NCBI RefSeq assembly: GCF_014467075.1
Contig: NZ_AP023027.1
Location: 1,429,501-1,493,500, forward strand
Source: Anaerostipes caccae L1-92
Lineage (GTDB): Bacteria > Bacillota > Clostridia > Lachnospirales > Lachnospiraceae
Direction: 5' to 3'
DNA length: 64,000 bases
The first letter of the stretch is position 1. Each line of letters begins with the position of its first letter. Positions 18,026-26,686 of this stretch are shown here, piece after piece. The notes under the pieces are model-generated. The model was not told the origin of the DNA. It did not search any database and saw nothing but the letters and a program-made list of their open reading frames with translations. The translations under genes and the position numbers were made by a program.

Positions 18026-19498
18026 ATGGATTACTTTAATGTATATAAGGATATTATGGCCAGGACCGACGGAGAGATCTACATCGGCGTGGTAGGTCCG
18101 GTTAGGACCGGAAAGAGTACGTTTATCAAGCGGTTTATGAACCTGATGGTTCTTCCGAACATGGAAAATGAGAACGAAAGAAGCCGTGCCAACGACGAGC
18201 TGCCTCAGTCATCCAGCGGAAAAACCATCATGACGACGGAACCCAAGTTTGTGCCGAATGAAGCGGTGGAGATCAACGTGGATGACGGCATCAGCATGAA
18301 AGTCCGCCTCATCGACTGTGTGGGTTACATGGTAAACGGAGCTGTGGGCCATATTGAGGGAGAAGAAGAACGGCTGGTGAAGACACCGTGGTTTGATTAT
18401 GAGATTCCATTTACAAAAGCGGCCAGCATCGGGACAAAAAAAGTCATCACGGAACATTCCACGATCGGGATCGTAGTGACTACAGACGGTTCCTTCGGCG
18501 ACATAGAGGCGGCCAATTATCAGGAGCCGGAGGAAGAGACGATCAAACAGCTCAAAGCATTACATAAACCATTTGTGGTACTTTTAAATACGAGCCGTCC
18601 ATATTCTGAAGAAACTGTGAACCTTGCCAAAGAAAAGGAAGCAAAATACGGGGCAAAAGTGCTCCCGATGAACTGTGAACAGCTTAAGAAGGATGATATT
18701 TATTATATACTCAAGAGTGTACTGATGGAATTCCCAATTTCTTCGATTGGCTTTTTTGTACCGAAATGGGTGGAGGTACTTCCGCACGATCACAAGATCA
18801 AACAGGAAATCATGGAGACTGCCCGGAAGATGCTCATAGAGAAGGATACCATGAAAGACATCTATGAGGAGGAAGATTACGAAAATCAATACATAAAACA
18901 GTGGAAACTGGATTCTGTCGCTATGGATACCGGAGTGATCCGTATCGCAGTGGATATGGATGATTCCTATTATTATGAATTTTTAAGTGATACGATTGGA
19001 CTTCCGATCAAGAATGAATACGAATTCATCTCGATCATGAGAGATCTTGCAAGACAGAAAAAGGAATACGAAGAAGTGGCCGATGCCCTGAACGCAGTGA
19101 AACAGAGGGGATACGGTGTTGTGACCCCGACAAAGGGAGATATTGTCCTGGAAGAACCTAAGATCGTGAAGCATGGGAACAAATACGGGGTGAAGATCAA
19201 GGCCAGTGCTCCGTCCATTCATATGATACGGGCCAATATTTCCACGGAGATCGCACCGATCGTCGGAGAAGAGTATCAGGCCAAGGATCTGATGGAGTAC
19301 TTTGACAAGGGAAAGAGTGATCCTCAGGAAAGTATATGGGATATCAATATTTTTGGAAAAACACTGGAGCAGCTTGTCGGAGAAGGCATGCAGTCAAAAG
19401 CGCAGAAGATGACAGAAGAAAGCCAGCAGAAACTGCAGGATACTATGGAAAAGATCGTCAATGAGAGCAACGGCGGACTGGTCTGCATCATCATCTGA
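18026..19498 (+). CDS. spoIVA: Stage IV sporulation protein A (spore coat morphogenetic ATPase)
   Basis: SpoIVA (490 aa) polymerises on the forespore outer surface and forms the basement layer of the spore coat, powered by ATP hydrolysis. The Walker A motif GPVRTGKST is at about residues 24-32, and the conserved segments ERSRANDELPQS and TTEPKFVPNEA follow. The C terminus ends in the conserved hydrophobic NGGLVCIII tail that docks on SpoVM and membrane. Full length matches the family. It stands alone between a terminator and the fabH promoter, with a sigma-E-like promoter and an AGGAGG site, and marks the organism as a spore former. Confidence 0.97.
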   Translation: MDYFNVYKDIMARTDGEIYIGVVGPVRTGKSTFIKRFMNLMVLPNMENENERSRANDELPQSSSGKTIMTTEPKFVPNEAVEINVDDGISMKVRLIDCVGYMVNGAVGHIEGEEERLVKTPWFDYEIPFTKAASIGTKKVITEHSTIGIVVTTDGSFGDIEAANYQEPEEETIKQLKALHKPFVVLLNTSRPYSEETVNLAKEKEAKYGAKVLPMNCEQLKKDDIYYILKSVLMEFPISSIGFFVPKWVEVLPHDHKIKQEIMETARKMLIEKDTMKDIYEEEDYENQYIKQWKLDSVAMDTGVIRIAVDMDDSYYYEFLSDTIGLPIKNEYEFISIMRDLARQKKEYEEVADALNAVKQRGYGVVTPTKGDIVLEEPKIVKHGNKYGVKIKASAPSIHMIRANISTEIAPIVGEEYQAKDLMEYFDKGKSDPQESIWDINIFGKTLEQLVGEGMQSKAQKMTEESQQKLQDTMEKIVNESNGGLVCIII

Positions 19499-19514
19499 CA
19501 ATAGCTGGGTGGCA

Positions 19515-19543
19515 TTGACAAATTACGAAAAAAAGAATATACT
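19515..19543 (+). promoter_or_regulatory. Sigma-A promoter for fabH
   Basis: TTGACA (19515-19520), a 17-base spacer and TATACT (19538-19543). The expected start point near 19550 lies after an in-frame TTG at 19544, which supports the ATG at 19586 as the fabH start. Confidence 0.75.
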
Positions 19544-19585
19544 TTGGTAAACAAAATATTAGGAAAGCGCAGGATAAATGATAAG

Positions 19586-20548
19586 ATGTCGATTAGAATA
19601 TTAGGTACAGGAAGTTATCTTCCGGAGACGATTGTTACAAATGATGATTTAGCAAAAGTGATGGATACCAGCGATGAGTGGATTGCCAGCAGAACCGGTA
19701 TCCGGGCACGTCATATTTCTGTGGACGATACAACATCCGGCATGGCAGTGAAAGCTGCAAAAGAAGCCCTGAAGGAAAGCGGAGTCGCTCCGGAGGAGCT
19801 GGACTGTATCTTTTTAGCGACATTGTCCGGTGACCGGGCCACTCCCAACGGGGCCTGTGACGTTCAAAAAGCCATCGGAGCAAGGAATGCGGTCTGTATG
19901 GACTTAAATGCGGCGTGTTCCGGGTTTGTCTATGCTCTGACCACTGCGGTAGCCTATGCAAAAGCAGCATTGGCAAAAAAGATGCTCGTCATCGGTGTGG
20001 AAACCTTATCAAAGGTCGTGGATTGGAGCGACCGCAGTTCCTGTGTCTTGTTCGGAGACGGGGCAGGGTGTGCAGTGGTGGAAGCGGATGATTCCAGAGA
20101 AGTATTTATCGATTACGGATCTAACGGGGAACTCGGGGAAGCGCTGACCTGCGGGGAGAGAAAATTAAATAACTTATTGGTAGAGAACCATGAGCCTTTG
20201 GAACAAGTCTTTATGGACGGACAGGAAGTTTACCGGTTTGCGGTAAAGACGGTTCCCAGGACGATTGAAAATGTATTGGAGAAAGCAGGAGTTTCAAAAG
20301 ATGAGATCAAATATTACGTCCTGCATCAGGCCAACAAACGGATCATCGATTCGGCTGCAAAACGTCTGAAGCTTGACATAGAAAAGTTTCCGATGAACCT
20401 GGACCGGTGCAGCAATACTTCTTCTGCAAGTGTCCCGATCTTATTGGACGAGATCAATAAAAAGGGTTTGCTTGAGAGAGGAGATAAGATTGTCATGTGC
20501 GGATTTGGAGGAGGTCTGACCTGGGGAACGATTTATTTAGAATGGTAA
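19586..20548 (+). CDS. fabH: 3-oxoacyl-ACP synthase III (KAS III)
   Basis: FabH (320 aa) condenses acetyl-CoA or another acyl-CoA with malonyl-ACP to start fatty acid synthesis. The Cys-His-Asn triad is present: Cys in DLNAACSGFVYAL, His in YYVLHQANKRIID and Asn in DRCSNTSSASVP. The C terminus GGGLTWGTIYLEW is typical. I chose the ATG at 19586 because the promoter lies immediately upstream. Unlike many Firmicutes, no other fab gene is adjacent; a terminator follows, so it is monocistronic here. Confidence 0.94.
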   Translation: MSIRILGTGSYLPETIVTNDDLAKVMDTSDEWIASRTGIRARHISVDDTTSGMAVKAAKEALKESGVAPEELDCIFLATLSGDRATPNGACDVQKAIGARNAVCMDLNAACSGFVYALTTAVAYAKAALAKKMLVIGVETLSKVVDWSDRSSCVLFGDGAGCAVVEADDSREVFIDYGSNGELGEALTCGERKLNNLLVENHEPLEQVFMDGQEVYRFAVKTVPRTIENVLEKAGVSKDEIKYYVLHQANKRIIDSAAKRLKLDIEKFPMNLDRCSNTSSASVPILLDEINKKGLLERGDKIVMCGFGGGLTWGTIYLEW

Positions 20549-20582
20549 GAAACGGCCGGAGACGATTCCGGTGTCACCTGAG

Positions 20583-20610
20583 AAAAAAGTAGGGCTTTCC
20601 TGCTTTTTTT
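20583..20610 (+). terminator. Rho-independent terminator after fabH
   Basis: AAAAAAGTAGG (20583-20593) pairs with CCTGCTTTTTT (20599-20609) around a GCTTT loop, with a T run. Confidence 0.8.
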
Positions 20611-20618
20611 GTTTATTT

Positions 20619-20646
20619 CACAGGAAAGTTTCAGGACTTCCCTGTG
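20619..20646. repeat. Dispersed intergenic hairpin repeat, copy 1
   Basis: CACAGGAAAGT...TTCCCTGTG forms an imperfect palindrome followed by AATAAAAACGCTCCG. A related element occurs at 52437-52465. Outer stem pairs differ between copies in a compensatory way (CACAGG/CCTGTG against CATAGG/CCTATG), while an internal A-C mismatch is kept. Confidence 0.55.
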
Positions 20647-20712
20647 GAATAAAAACGCTCCGCCGATTGAGCACAGATGCGTGAGGATGAACGTGCTTCA
20701 AATGTTAAAGTA

Positions 20713-20721
20713 TGCTATAAT
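20713..20721 (+). promoter_or_regulatory. Extended -10 promoter for relQ-like gene
   Basis: TGCTATAAT (TG at 20713-20714, TATAAT at 20716-20721) lies 32 bases before the start codon; no good -35 is seen. Confidence 0.55.
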
Positions 20722-20752
20722 ATAAGAATATAGATTAAAGGAGGTGTTGGCA

Positions 20753-21556
20753 ATGGAATTACAGATGTGGAGAGAGATCCTTTGCCCTTACGACTTAGCT
20801 GTGGAAGAATTAAAGCTGAAGTTCGTACACATCATGAACGAGTACAGGACCGCAGGCCGCTATTCACCGATCGAACAGGTGGATGGGAGAGTCAAGAGTA
20901 TTTCCAGCATTCTTGACAAGATGCAGAGGAAAAAGATCAATATCAATGAAATCGAGACCGATCTGGAGGATATTGCGGGCATCAGAGTCATTTGTCAGTT
21001 TGTGGAAGATATCGACCGTGTTGTGGAGATTATTGAACAGCGGTCTGACATGGAGATCAAGACAAAAAAAGATTATATAACAAAAGCAAAGGACAGCGGA
21101 TACCGGAGTTTTCATGTCATCATCTATTACGATGTGGATACGATCTACGGAAAAAAACGAATCCAGGCGGAGATACAGATCCGCACACTGGCCATGAATT
21201 TCTGGGCAACAGTGGAGCACTCCCTTCAGTACAAATATAAGGAAAATATCCCAGAGCATATCACGGAAAAGCTCATGAATGCGGCGGATGCCATCGTGGT
21301 CCTTGACAAGGAGATGTCCATTGTCAGAGATGAGATCATGGATGCACAGAATTCTTTCAGGAAGAAGGCAAATATCGTTTCTGAGATCTTGTCAACGATG
21401 CAGAATTTATATAAAGTTGCCAACAAACAGGAAGTCATCAAGATACAGGATGAGTTTTACAAAATATATGAGACAGGAGATATGGAGCAGCTGATCCATT
21501 TCAATAAGCAGCTGGACATCATTGCGGAAGGCTACCGCGCACAGAGCCTGTCATAG
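20753..21556 (+). CDS. Small alarmone synthetase / GTP pyrophosphokinase domain protein (RelQ/YjbM-like)
   Basis: A 267-aa protein with a RelA/SpoT synthetase domain but no hydrolase or regulatory domain, as in small alarmone synthetases that make (p)ppGpp. Recognisable segments are VDGRVKSISSILDKM, DIAGIRVICQFVEDI, KDSGYRSFHVIIYY and AEIQIRTLAMNFWATVEH, which hold the substrate-binding residues of the family. It is about 50 residues longer than B. subtilis YjbM, with a helical C-terminal extension. AAGGAGGT lies seven bases before the ATG at 20753. It heads a seven-gene operon ending with recU. Confidence 0.88.
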   Translation: MELQMWREILCPYDLAVEELKLKFVHIMNEYRTAGRYSPIEQVDGRVKSISSILDKMQRKKININEIETDLEDIAGIRVICQFVEDIDRVVEIIEQRSDMEIKTKKDYITKAKDSGYRSFHVIIYYDVDTIYGKKRIQAEIQIRTLAMNFWATVEHSLQYKYKENIPEHITEKLMNAADAIVVLDKEMSIVRDEIMDAQNSFRKKANIVSEILSTMQNLYKVANKQEVIKIQDEFYKIYETGDMEQLIHFNKQLDIIAEGYRAQSLS

Positions 21557-21564
21557 GAGAAGTT

Positions 21565-22926
21565 ATGGAATTACCACAATTATTCGTTGAGAAGATGAAA
21601 TCCCTTCTGGGAGAAGAATACAGCGATTATGAGGCATGTTTAAAGCGGCCGAAGCAGAATGGCATCCGGGTCAATACATCAAAGATATCGGTGGAAGAAT
21701 TTCAAAAGATCGCACCATTTGAGACCGAGCCGGTGCCGTGGACGAAAAACGGGTTTTTTGTCGGACCAAAAGAGCAGCCTGCGAAGCATCCCTTTTATCA
21801 TGCGGGTCTGTACTATATTCAGGAACCGAGCGCCATGGCACCCGCGGCATTTCTTCCGGTAGAGCCCGGGGACAAGGTACTGGATCTCTGTGCGGCGCCC
21901 GGAGGCAAGTCCACAGAACTCGGGGCAAAGCTTCGGGGAGAGGGAATTCTGGTGTCCAATGACATCAGCATTACAAGGACAAAAGCCCTCTTGAAAAATT
22001 TAGAGATGTTCGGCATCAGCAACAGCGTGATCGTAAGCGAGGAACCTAAAAATCTTGTTCCGGTCTTTTATGAGTATTTCGATAAAGTGCTTGTGGACGC
22101 GCCCTGTTCGGGGGAAGGAATGTTCCGCAAAGGCAGCAGCGAGATTAAAAACTGGGCCGAATACGGCATTGAACCTTATGTAAAAATCCAGAGGGAAATC
22201 ATCCTTGACGCGGTAAAGATGCTCAAGCCCGGAGGATATCTTTTATATTCTACCTGTACCTTCTCTCCGGAAGAGGACGAGCAGCTGATTGAGTACCTGC
22301 TGGAACAGGAGCCCGGGCTGTCCCTGGCCGATCTGCCGGACTGTGAAGGGTTTGACAGAGGACACGCCGAATGGACGGTGTCAGGGCTTCAGGATGTAAA
22401 GAAATGCATCAGGCTTTGGCCCCACAGAATCAAAGGAGAAGGCCACTTTCTGGCTCTTTTGAAAAAGGACGGCTCTCCGGCTTCGGACAGGAAGGAGTCA
22501 GGAAATGCCCGTGCGGTGATCTCTGAGGAGGCGGAAGCCTTTTTGTCCGGGTGCAGGATGGACCTTGACAGAGACAGGATCAAAGAACATAAGGGGAGAC
22601 TGATCCTTATGCCGAAAGAACTGCCTGACCTTGGCAGGCTCCGGGTTTTAAGACACGGACTGCTTTTGGGAGAGATGAAGAAGAAACGGTTTGAGCCAAG
22701 CCAGGTTCTGGCTATGGCGCTTTCCGGCAGCGGATATGTGAGAACCCTGGATCTAAGCCTTTCAGATGACAGGCTCATGAAATATCTGAAATGTGAAACG
22801 ATACTTGCAGACGAAAAAGAAGACGGTGTGTATCTGATCACTGTCTGCGGATACCCTCTCGGATGGGGGAAACTTTCAAAGGGACGGATGAAAAATAAAT
22901 ATGCGCCGTCATGGAGATGGATGTGA
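21565..22926 (+). CDS. rsmF: 16S rRNA cytosine C5-methyltransferase, RsmF/NSUN family
   Basis: A 453-aa S-adenosylmethionine-dependent rRNA m5C methyltransferase. The SAM site is VLDLCAAPGGKST (near residue 110). The two catalytic cysteines are in VDAPCSGEGMFRK and in YSTCTFSPEED, as in RsmB/RsmF enzymes. The C-terminal third contains the RNA-binding domains seen in longer RsmF members. It follows the alarmone synthetase by 8 bases, and its TGA overlaps the next ATG. Confidence 0.9.
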   Translation: MELPQLFVEKMKSLLGEEYSDYEACLKRPKQNGIRVNTSKISVEEFQKIAPFETEPVPWTKNGFFVGPKEQPAKHPFYHAGLYYIQEPSAMAPAAFLPVEPGDKVLDLCAAPGGKSTELGAKLRGEGILVSNDISITRTKALLKNLEMFGISNSVIVSEEPKNLVPVFYEYFDKVLVDAPCSGEGMFRKGSSEIKNWAEYGIEPYVKIQREIILDAVKMLKPGGYLLYSTCTFSPEEDEQLIEYLLEQEPGLSLADLPDCEGFDRGHAEWTVSGLQDVKKCIRLWPHRIKGEGHFLALLKKDGSPASDRKESGNARAVISEEAEAFLSGCRMDLDRDRIKEHKGRLILMPKELPDLGRLRVLRHGLLLGEMKKKRFEPSQVLAMALSGSGYVRTLDLSLSDDRLMKYLKCETILADEKEDGVYLITVCGYPLGWGKLSKGRMKNKYAPSWRWM

Positions 22927-23642
22927 TGAAGACACTGCGTTTGGACAAGTTTTTATGCGATGTCCTGGGATGCACCAGGAGCGAGGCCAGGAAAATGATC
23001 CGCCAGGGCAGAGTCCTGGCAGGAGACGAGATCATTAAGAAACCGGAATATAAAGTAAACCCGGAAGAAGATGAGATTACAGCGGACGGGCAGAGACTGA
23101 ACTTCCGGAAATATGAGTATCTGATGATGAACAAGCCAAAGGGCGTGGTGACGGCAACAAAAGATGGAAGAGATAAAACGGTCATGGATCTGCTCACTGG
23201 AAGACACAGGAAGGGGCTGTTCCCGGCAGGCAGGCTGGACAAGGACACCGAAGGCCTGCTGCTCATCACAAATGACGGAGAACTGGCTCACCGTCTGCTG
23301 TCTCCGAAGCATCATGTCACGAAATGCTACTCTGTCACTGTAACAGGGGAAATTGGCAGAGAGCAGCAGGAGATTTTTGAGTCAGGCATGGATATCGGAG
23401 ATGACAAGCCTTTGAAGCCGGCGAAACTTGTCATACTGACTTCAGGAGAAGTATCGCAGGCAGAGGTGTTTATCACAGAGGGGAGATTCCATCAGATCAA
23501 ACGGATGTTTGAGGCGGTAGGCAGCAAAGTTTTAGAACTGAAAAGACTTTCCATGGGAAGCCTTGTTCTGGACCCGGAACTTCTCCCGGGACAGGTCAGA
23601 GAGCTTACGGAAGAAGAAATCAAATGTTTAAAGGAGAACTAA
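22926..23642 (+). CDS. RsuA/RluB-family pseudouridine synthase
   Basis: A 238-aa pseudouridine synthase with an N-terminal S4 RNA-binding domain (LRLDKFLCDVLGCTRSEARKM) and a catalytic domain with the aspartate in PAGRLDKDTEGLLLITNDG. The later segment EGRFHQIKRMFEAVGSKV is conserved in RsuA, RluB, RluE and RluF. I chose the ATG at 22926, which overlaps the previous stop as TGATG. Whether it modifies 16S or 23S rRNA cannot be decided from sequence. Confidence 0.88.
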   Translation: MKTLRLDKFLCDVLGCTRSEARKMIRQGRVLAGDEIIKKPEYKVNPEEDEITADGQRLNFRKYEYLMMNKPKGVVTATKDGRDKTVMDLLTGRHRKGLFPAGRLDKDTEGLLLITNDGELAHRLLSPKHHVTKCYSVTVTGEIGREQQEIFESGMDIGDDKPLKPAKLVILTSGEVSQAEVFITEGRFHQIKRMFEAVGSKVLELKRLSMGSLVLDPELLPGQVRELTEEEIKCLKEN

Positions 23643-24307
23643 TGCTAAAAGATAAACGAGCAGTTATTTTTGACCTGGACGGAACCCTTGTGGATTCCAT
23701 GTGGATCTGGCGGGAGATCGACGAACGGTTTTTGGGACAGTATGGCCTGCAGGTACCGGATGGGCTGAACGATTTCCTGGAAGGCTTCAGTTTTAATGAG
23801 ACGGCGGAGTATTTTAAAAACAATTTTCCGCTGCCGCTCTCCGTACAGGAGATCAAGGACACATGGAACCGTATGGCCTGTGAGATGTATATGAATGAGA
23901 TCCCTCTCAAGGAGGGGGCAAAGGAGTTTCTGGATATCCTGAAGGAGAAAAAGCTTCCGCTTGGAATCGCTACAAGCAATTCCAGGGAACTGACAAATGC
24001 ATGTCTCGATGCCCATGGGATCGGGGAATATTTTCAGTATATCTGTACCTCCAATGAAGTGCCGAAAGGGAAACCGGCGCCGGATGTGTATCTGAAGACC
24101 GCGGAGGAGCTCTCTGTTTCTCCGGAACATATTTTAGTGTTTGAAGATATTCCATACGGCATCATGGCCGGAAACAGCGCGAATATGACGACCTGTGCCG
24201 TCCGGGATTCCTACTCCCAGGCGGTGACGGAAAAGAAGAAGGAATTGGCGGACTATTACATTGACACTTACTTTGATATCATAAACGGAACCTATCAATC
24301 AGTTTAA
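23642..24307 (+). CDS. HAD-superfamily phosphatase, beta-phosphoglucomutase-like
   Basis: A 221-aa HAD hydrolase with the nucleophile motif FDLDGTLVDSMW at the N terminus, a four-helix cap (subclass I), the threonine/serine motif IATSNSRE, the lysine near PKGKPAPDVYL and the acidic motif FEDIPYGIMAG. These complete the four HAD motifs, so it should be an active phosphatase or phosphomutase; the substrate is unknown. The ATG overlaps the previous stop by one base and follows AAAGGAG. Confidence 0.85.
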   Translation: MLKDKRAVIFDLDGTLVDSMWIWREIDERFLGQYGLQVPDGLNDFLEGFSFNETAEYFKNNFPLPLSVQEIKDTWNRMACEMYMNEIPLKEGAKEFLDILKEKKLPLGIATSNSRELTNACLDAHGIGEYFQYICTSNEVPKGKPAPDVYLKTAEELSVSPEHILVFEDIPYGIMAGNSANMTTCAVRDSYSQAVTEKKKELADYYIDTYFDIINGTYQSV

Positions 24308-24327
24308 GCGATACGAGAGGTGATAAC

Positions 24328-25086
24328 ATGAAGAAAGTAGCGATTATTACAGGTGCTTCCTCAGGGCTGGGAAGGCAGTTTGTCATTCAGACGGCAAAGA
24401 GTCATGGATTTTTAGATGAGATCTGGGTGGTGGCGCGAAGGGCAGACCGCTTATTTGAACTTGGGGTGCTGGTTTCCAACATCGTGATCCGGCCGATTCC
24501 TCTGGATCTTGCGAAAAAGGACAGCGCCGAACGGATCAGAAATATCCTGGCAAAAGAAAAGCCGAAAGTTTATGTGCTGGTGAACTGTTCCGGGCTCGGA
24601 CTGGCCGGGAAGTTTGACCGGCAGGAGGAAGAGATGCTGGATCAGATGGTGAAAGTGAACTGTCTCGCTCTCACGAGGATCACCAGAGCCGTGCTGCCGT
24701 ATATGCCAAGAAAGGCACGTATCGTACAAGTGGCATCTTCTGCGGCATTTGTACCTCAGCCGGGATTTGCAGTCTATGCGGCGACAAAGTCCTATGTACT
24801 GAATCTGAGCCTGGCATTGAGACAGGAGCTGAAAAAGAGAGGAATTATTGTGACGGCCGTCTGTCCGGGACCGGTAAAGACCGAGTTCTTTGATACGGCC
24901 TATCAAAAAAAAGAAATGAAACTATATAAAAAGCTTGCGATGGCAAAGCCTGAAAAAGTGGTAAAGAAGGCTCTGAGGGATGTAAAGAGAGGCCGGGCGG
25001 TCTCTGTCTACGGGCTTTCCATGAAGGCGGTGAGAGTTTTGTGCAAGCTGCTGCCGAGCGGTCTGATCGTCAGACTGATAGGCTAG
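24328..25086 (+). CDS. Short-chain dehydrogenase/reductase (SDR)
   Basis: A 252-aa classical SDR oxidoreductase. The dinucleotide motif TGASSGLGRQF is near residue 8, the NCSGLG motif near residue 88, the catalytic serine in VASSAAF, and YAATKSYV supplies the Tyr-x3-Lys pair. PGPVKTEFF follows. Cofactor and substrate are not predictable; the arginines after beta-2 (VARRADR) would favour NADP. It sits within an RNA-modification operon without evident functional link. Confidence 0.88.
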   Translation: MKKVAIITGASSGLGRQFVIQTAKSHGFLDEIWVVARRADRLFELGVLVSNIVIRPIPLDLAKKDSAERIRNILAKEKPKVYVLVNCSGLGLAGKFDRQEEEMLDQMVKVNCLALTRITRAVLPYMPRKARIVQVASSAAFVPQPGFAVYAATKSYVLNLSLALRQELKKRGIIVTAVCPGPVKTEFFDTAYQKKEMKLYKKLAMAKPEKVVKKALRDVKRGRAVSVYGLSMKAVRVLCKLLPSGLIVRLIG

Positions 25087-25098
25087 AAGGGAACCCGA

Positions 25099-26088
25099 AT
25101 GAAAGAAATCAGAATCTCAGACCGGGAAGAAGAACAGCGGCTGGACAAACTGCTGGCAAAATATCTGAATAAGGCTCCGAAAAGCTTTCTCTATAAGATG
25201 CTCCGTAAAAAGAATATTAAACTGAACGGAAAAAAGGCATCGGGAAGTGAAAAGCTGAAATCCGGCGATGTGGTGTGTGTTTATATGGCGGATGCGACCA
25301 TTGCTTCTTTCCGGGAAGAACCGAGGGCGGAGAGGAGGAAGGCAGATCTTTCTGTGATTTATCAGGATTCCAATGTGCTCATCATCAATAAGCCTTACGG
25401 GATGCTGTCACAGAAAGCAAAGCCGTCGGATATATCGGTGAATGAGCTGATCGTTCCCTATTGCCTGGAACACGGCATTTTAAAAGAGTCTGACCTGGAA
25501 TTGGTCCGTCCGTCTGTCTGCAACCGTTTAGACAGGAATACGACGGGTCTGCTGATCGCGGGGATCTCTCTGGAGGGGCTTCAGACGATGGCGGAAGTGC
25601 TGAGAGACCGCTCTGTGAGAAAATATTACTACTGTATTGTGAAGGGCATGGTGAACAAAAAAACAAGAATTTCCGGTTATATATGTAAAGACCACAGAGA
25701 AAACAAAGTTTCTTTTTCGGAGCGAAAGATCAGCGGAGGAAGCCGGATTGAGACAGCCTATGAGCCGATGGCAGCCGGGCACGGCTTTACGCTCCTGAGG
25801 GTGGAACTGATCACCGGAAAGACCCATCAGATCCGGGCCCATTTAGCCGGGATGGGATTTCCTCTGGCAGGGGATACCAAGTACGGAGACAGGGGTGTCA
25901 ATCTGCAGATGAAGCAGAAGTTCGGAGTAAAGCACCAGCTGCTGCACTGCGGCTGCCTCGAGTTTCCCGAAGGGATGAAAAGGTGCGGGGAGCTGTCCGG
26001 CAGGACCGTTGCCGCAGAGCCTCCGGAAACATTTTTAAGGACAGCAAATGAATTGTTTGGGAGAGTCGTATGGGAACCTGGAATTTAA
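25099..26088 (+). CDS. RluA-family pseudouridine synthase
   Basis: A 329-aa pseudouridine synthase of the RluA family. It has an S4 domain (RLDKLLAKYL...FLYKMLRKKNIKLNG) and a catalytic core with the aspartate in CNRLDRNTTGLLIAG, then ITGKTHQIRAHLAGMGFPLAGD. Length and order match RluC/RluD-type 23S rRNA enzymes. The C-terminal 40 residues extend beyond the core. The last 19 bases overlap recU. Confidence 0.9.
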   Translation: MKEIRISDREEEQRLDKLLAKYLNKAPKSFLYKMLRKKNIKLNGKKASGSEKLKSGDVVCVYMADATIASFREEPRAERRKADLSVIYQDSNVLIINKPYGMLSQKAKPSDISVNELIVPYCLEHGILKESDLELVRPSVCNRLDRNTTGLLIAGISLEGLQTMAEVLRDRSVRKYYYCIVKGMVNKKTRISGYICKDHRENKVSFSERKISGGSRIETAYEPMAAGHGFTLLRVELITGKTHQIRAHLAGMGFPLAGDTKYGDRGVNLQMKQKFGVKHQLLHCGCLEFPEGMKRCGELSGRTVAAEPPETFLRTANELFGRVVWEPGI

Positions 26089-26603
26089 AAGGATTGAGGG
26101 GATCGGTCCTTGAAGAACTGGTCAACCACACAAATGAAAAGTATAAGGAACAGGGGCTGGCTCTGATCCAGAAGATCCCCACATCCATAAAGCCGGTCCG
26201 GTTTGACAAGACCACCCGGCAGATCACTTTAGCATATTTTGACCAGAAAAGTACGGTGGACTATATGGGGGCTGTCCAGGGATATCCTGTTTGTTTTGAC
26301 GCCAAAGAGTGCGGAAACGACGTATTTCCCTTACATAATATCCATGAACACCAAATAGAATTTATGGAGAGGTTTGAAAAACAGGGTGGCATAAGCTTTC
26401 TGCTGATCTATTTTACCCACAGGCAGGCCTGTTACTTCATGTCTTTTGAGGAGACAATGAAATACTGGAACAGGCAGTTAAACGGCGGTCCCAAGCATTT
26501 TAAATTTGAGGAACTGGATGCAGGATTCTTTGTTCCTATGAAAAAAGGTATGATCCTGCATTATTTAGAGTGCCTGAATAAACTATTGGCCGGGAGGCGT
26601 TGA
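26070..26603 (+). CDS. recU: Holliday junction resolvase RecU
   Basis: RecU is the Firmicute Holliday junction resolvase used in recombination repair and chromosome segregation. The 177-aa protein has the nuclease core STVDYMGAV followed by FDAKEC (the D-x(n)-E/D-x-K style metal site), then HQIEFMERF. It ends the operon that began at the alarmone synthetase. In many Firmicutes recU pairs with a penicillin-binding protein gene; here it does not. The start lies within the previous gene, giving a 19-base overlap. Confidence 0.9.
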   Translation: MGTWNLKGLRGSVLEELVNHTNEKYKEQGLALIQKIPTSIKPVRFDKTTRQITLAYFDQKSTVDYMGAVQGYPVCFDAKECGNDVFPLHNIHEHQIEFMERFEKQGGISFLLIYFTHRQACYFMSFEETMKYWNRQLNGGPKHFKFEELDAGFFVPMKKGMILHYLECLNKLLAGRR

Positions 26604-26628
26604 CTTAGCCTGCTGTTTTTCGTATAAT
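26600..26628 (+). promoter_or_regulatory. Sigma-A promoter for yicC-gmk-rpoZ
   Basis: TTGACT (26600-26605) and TATAAT (26623-26628) are exactly 17 bases apart; the -35 overlaps the recU stop. Confidence 0.8.
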
Positions 26629-26686
26629 AAAACATTGAAACAGCCGTTACGTCCGGCAAGTGAATACACAGAAAGAAGATAGACCA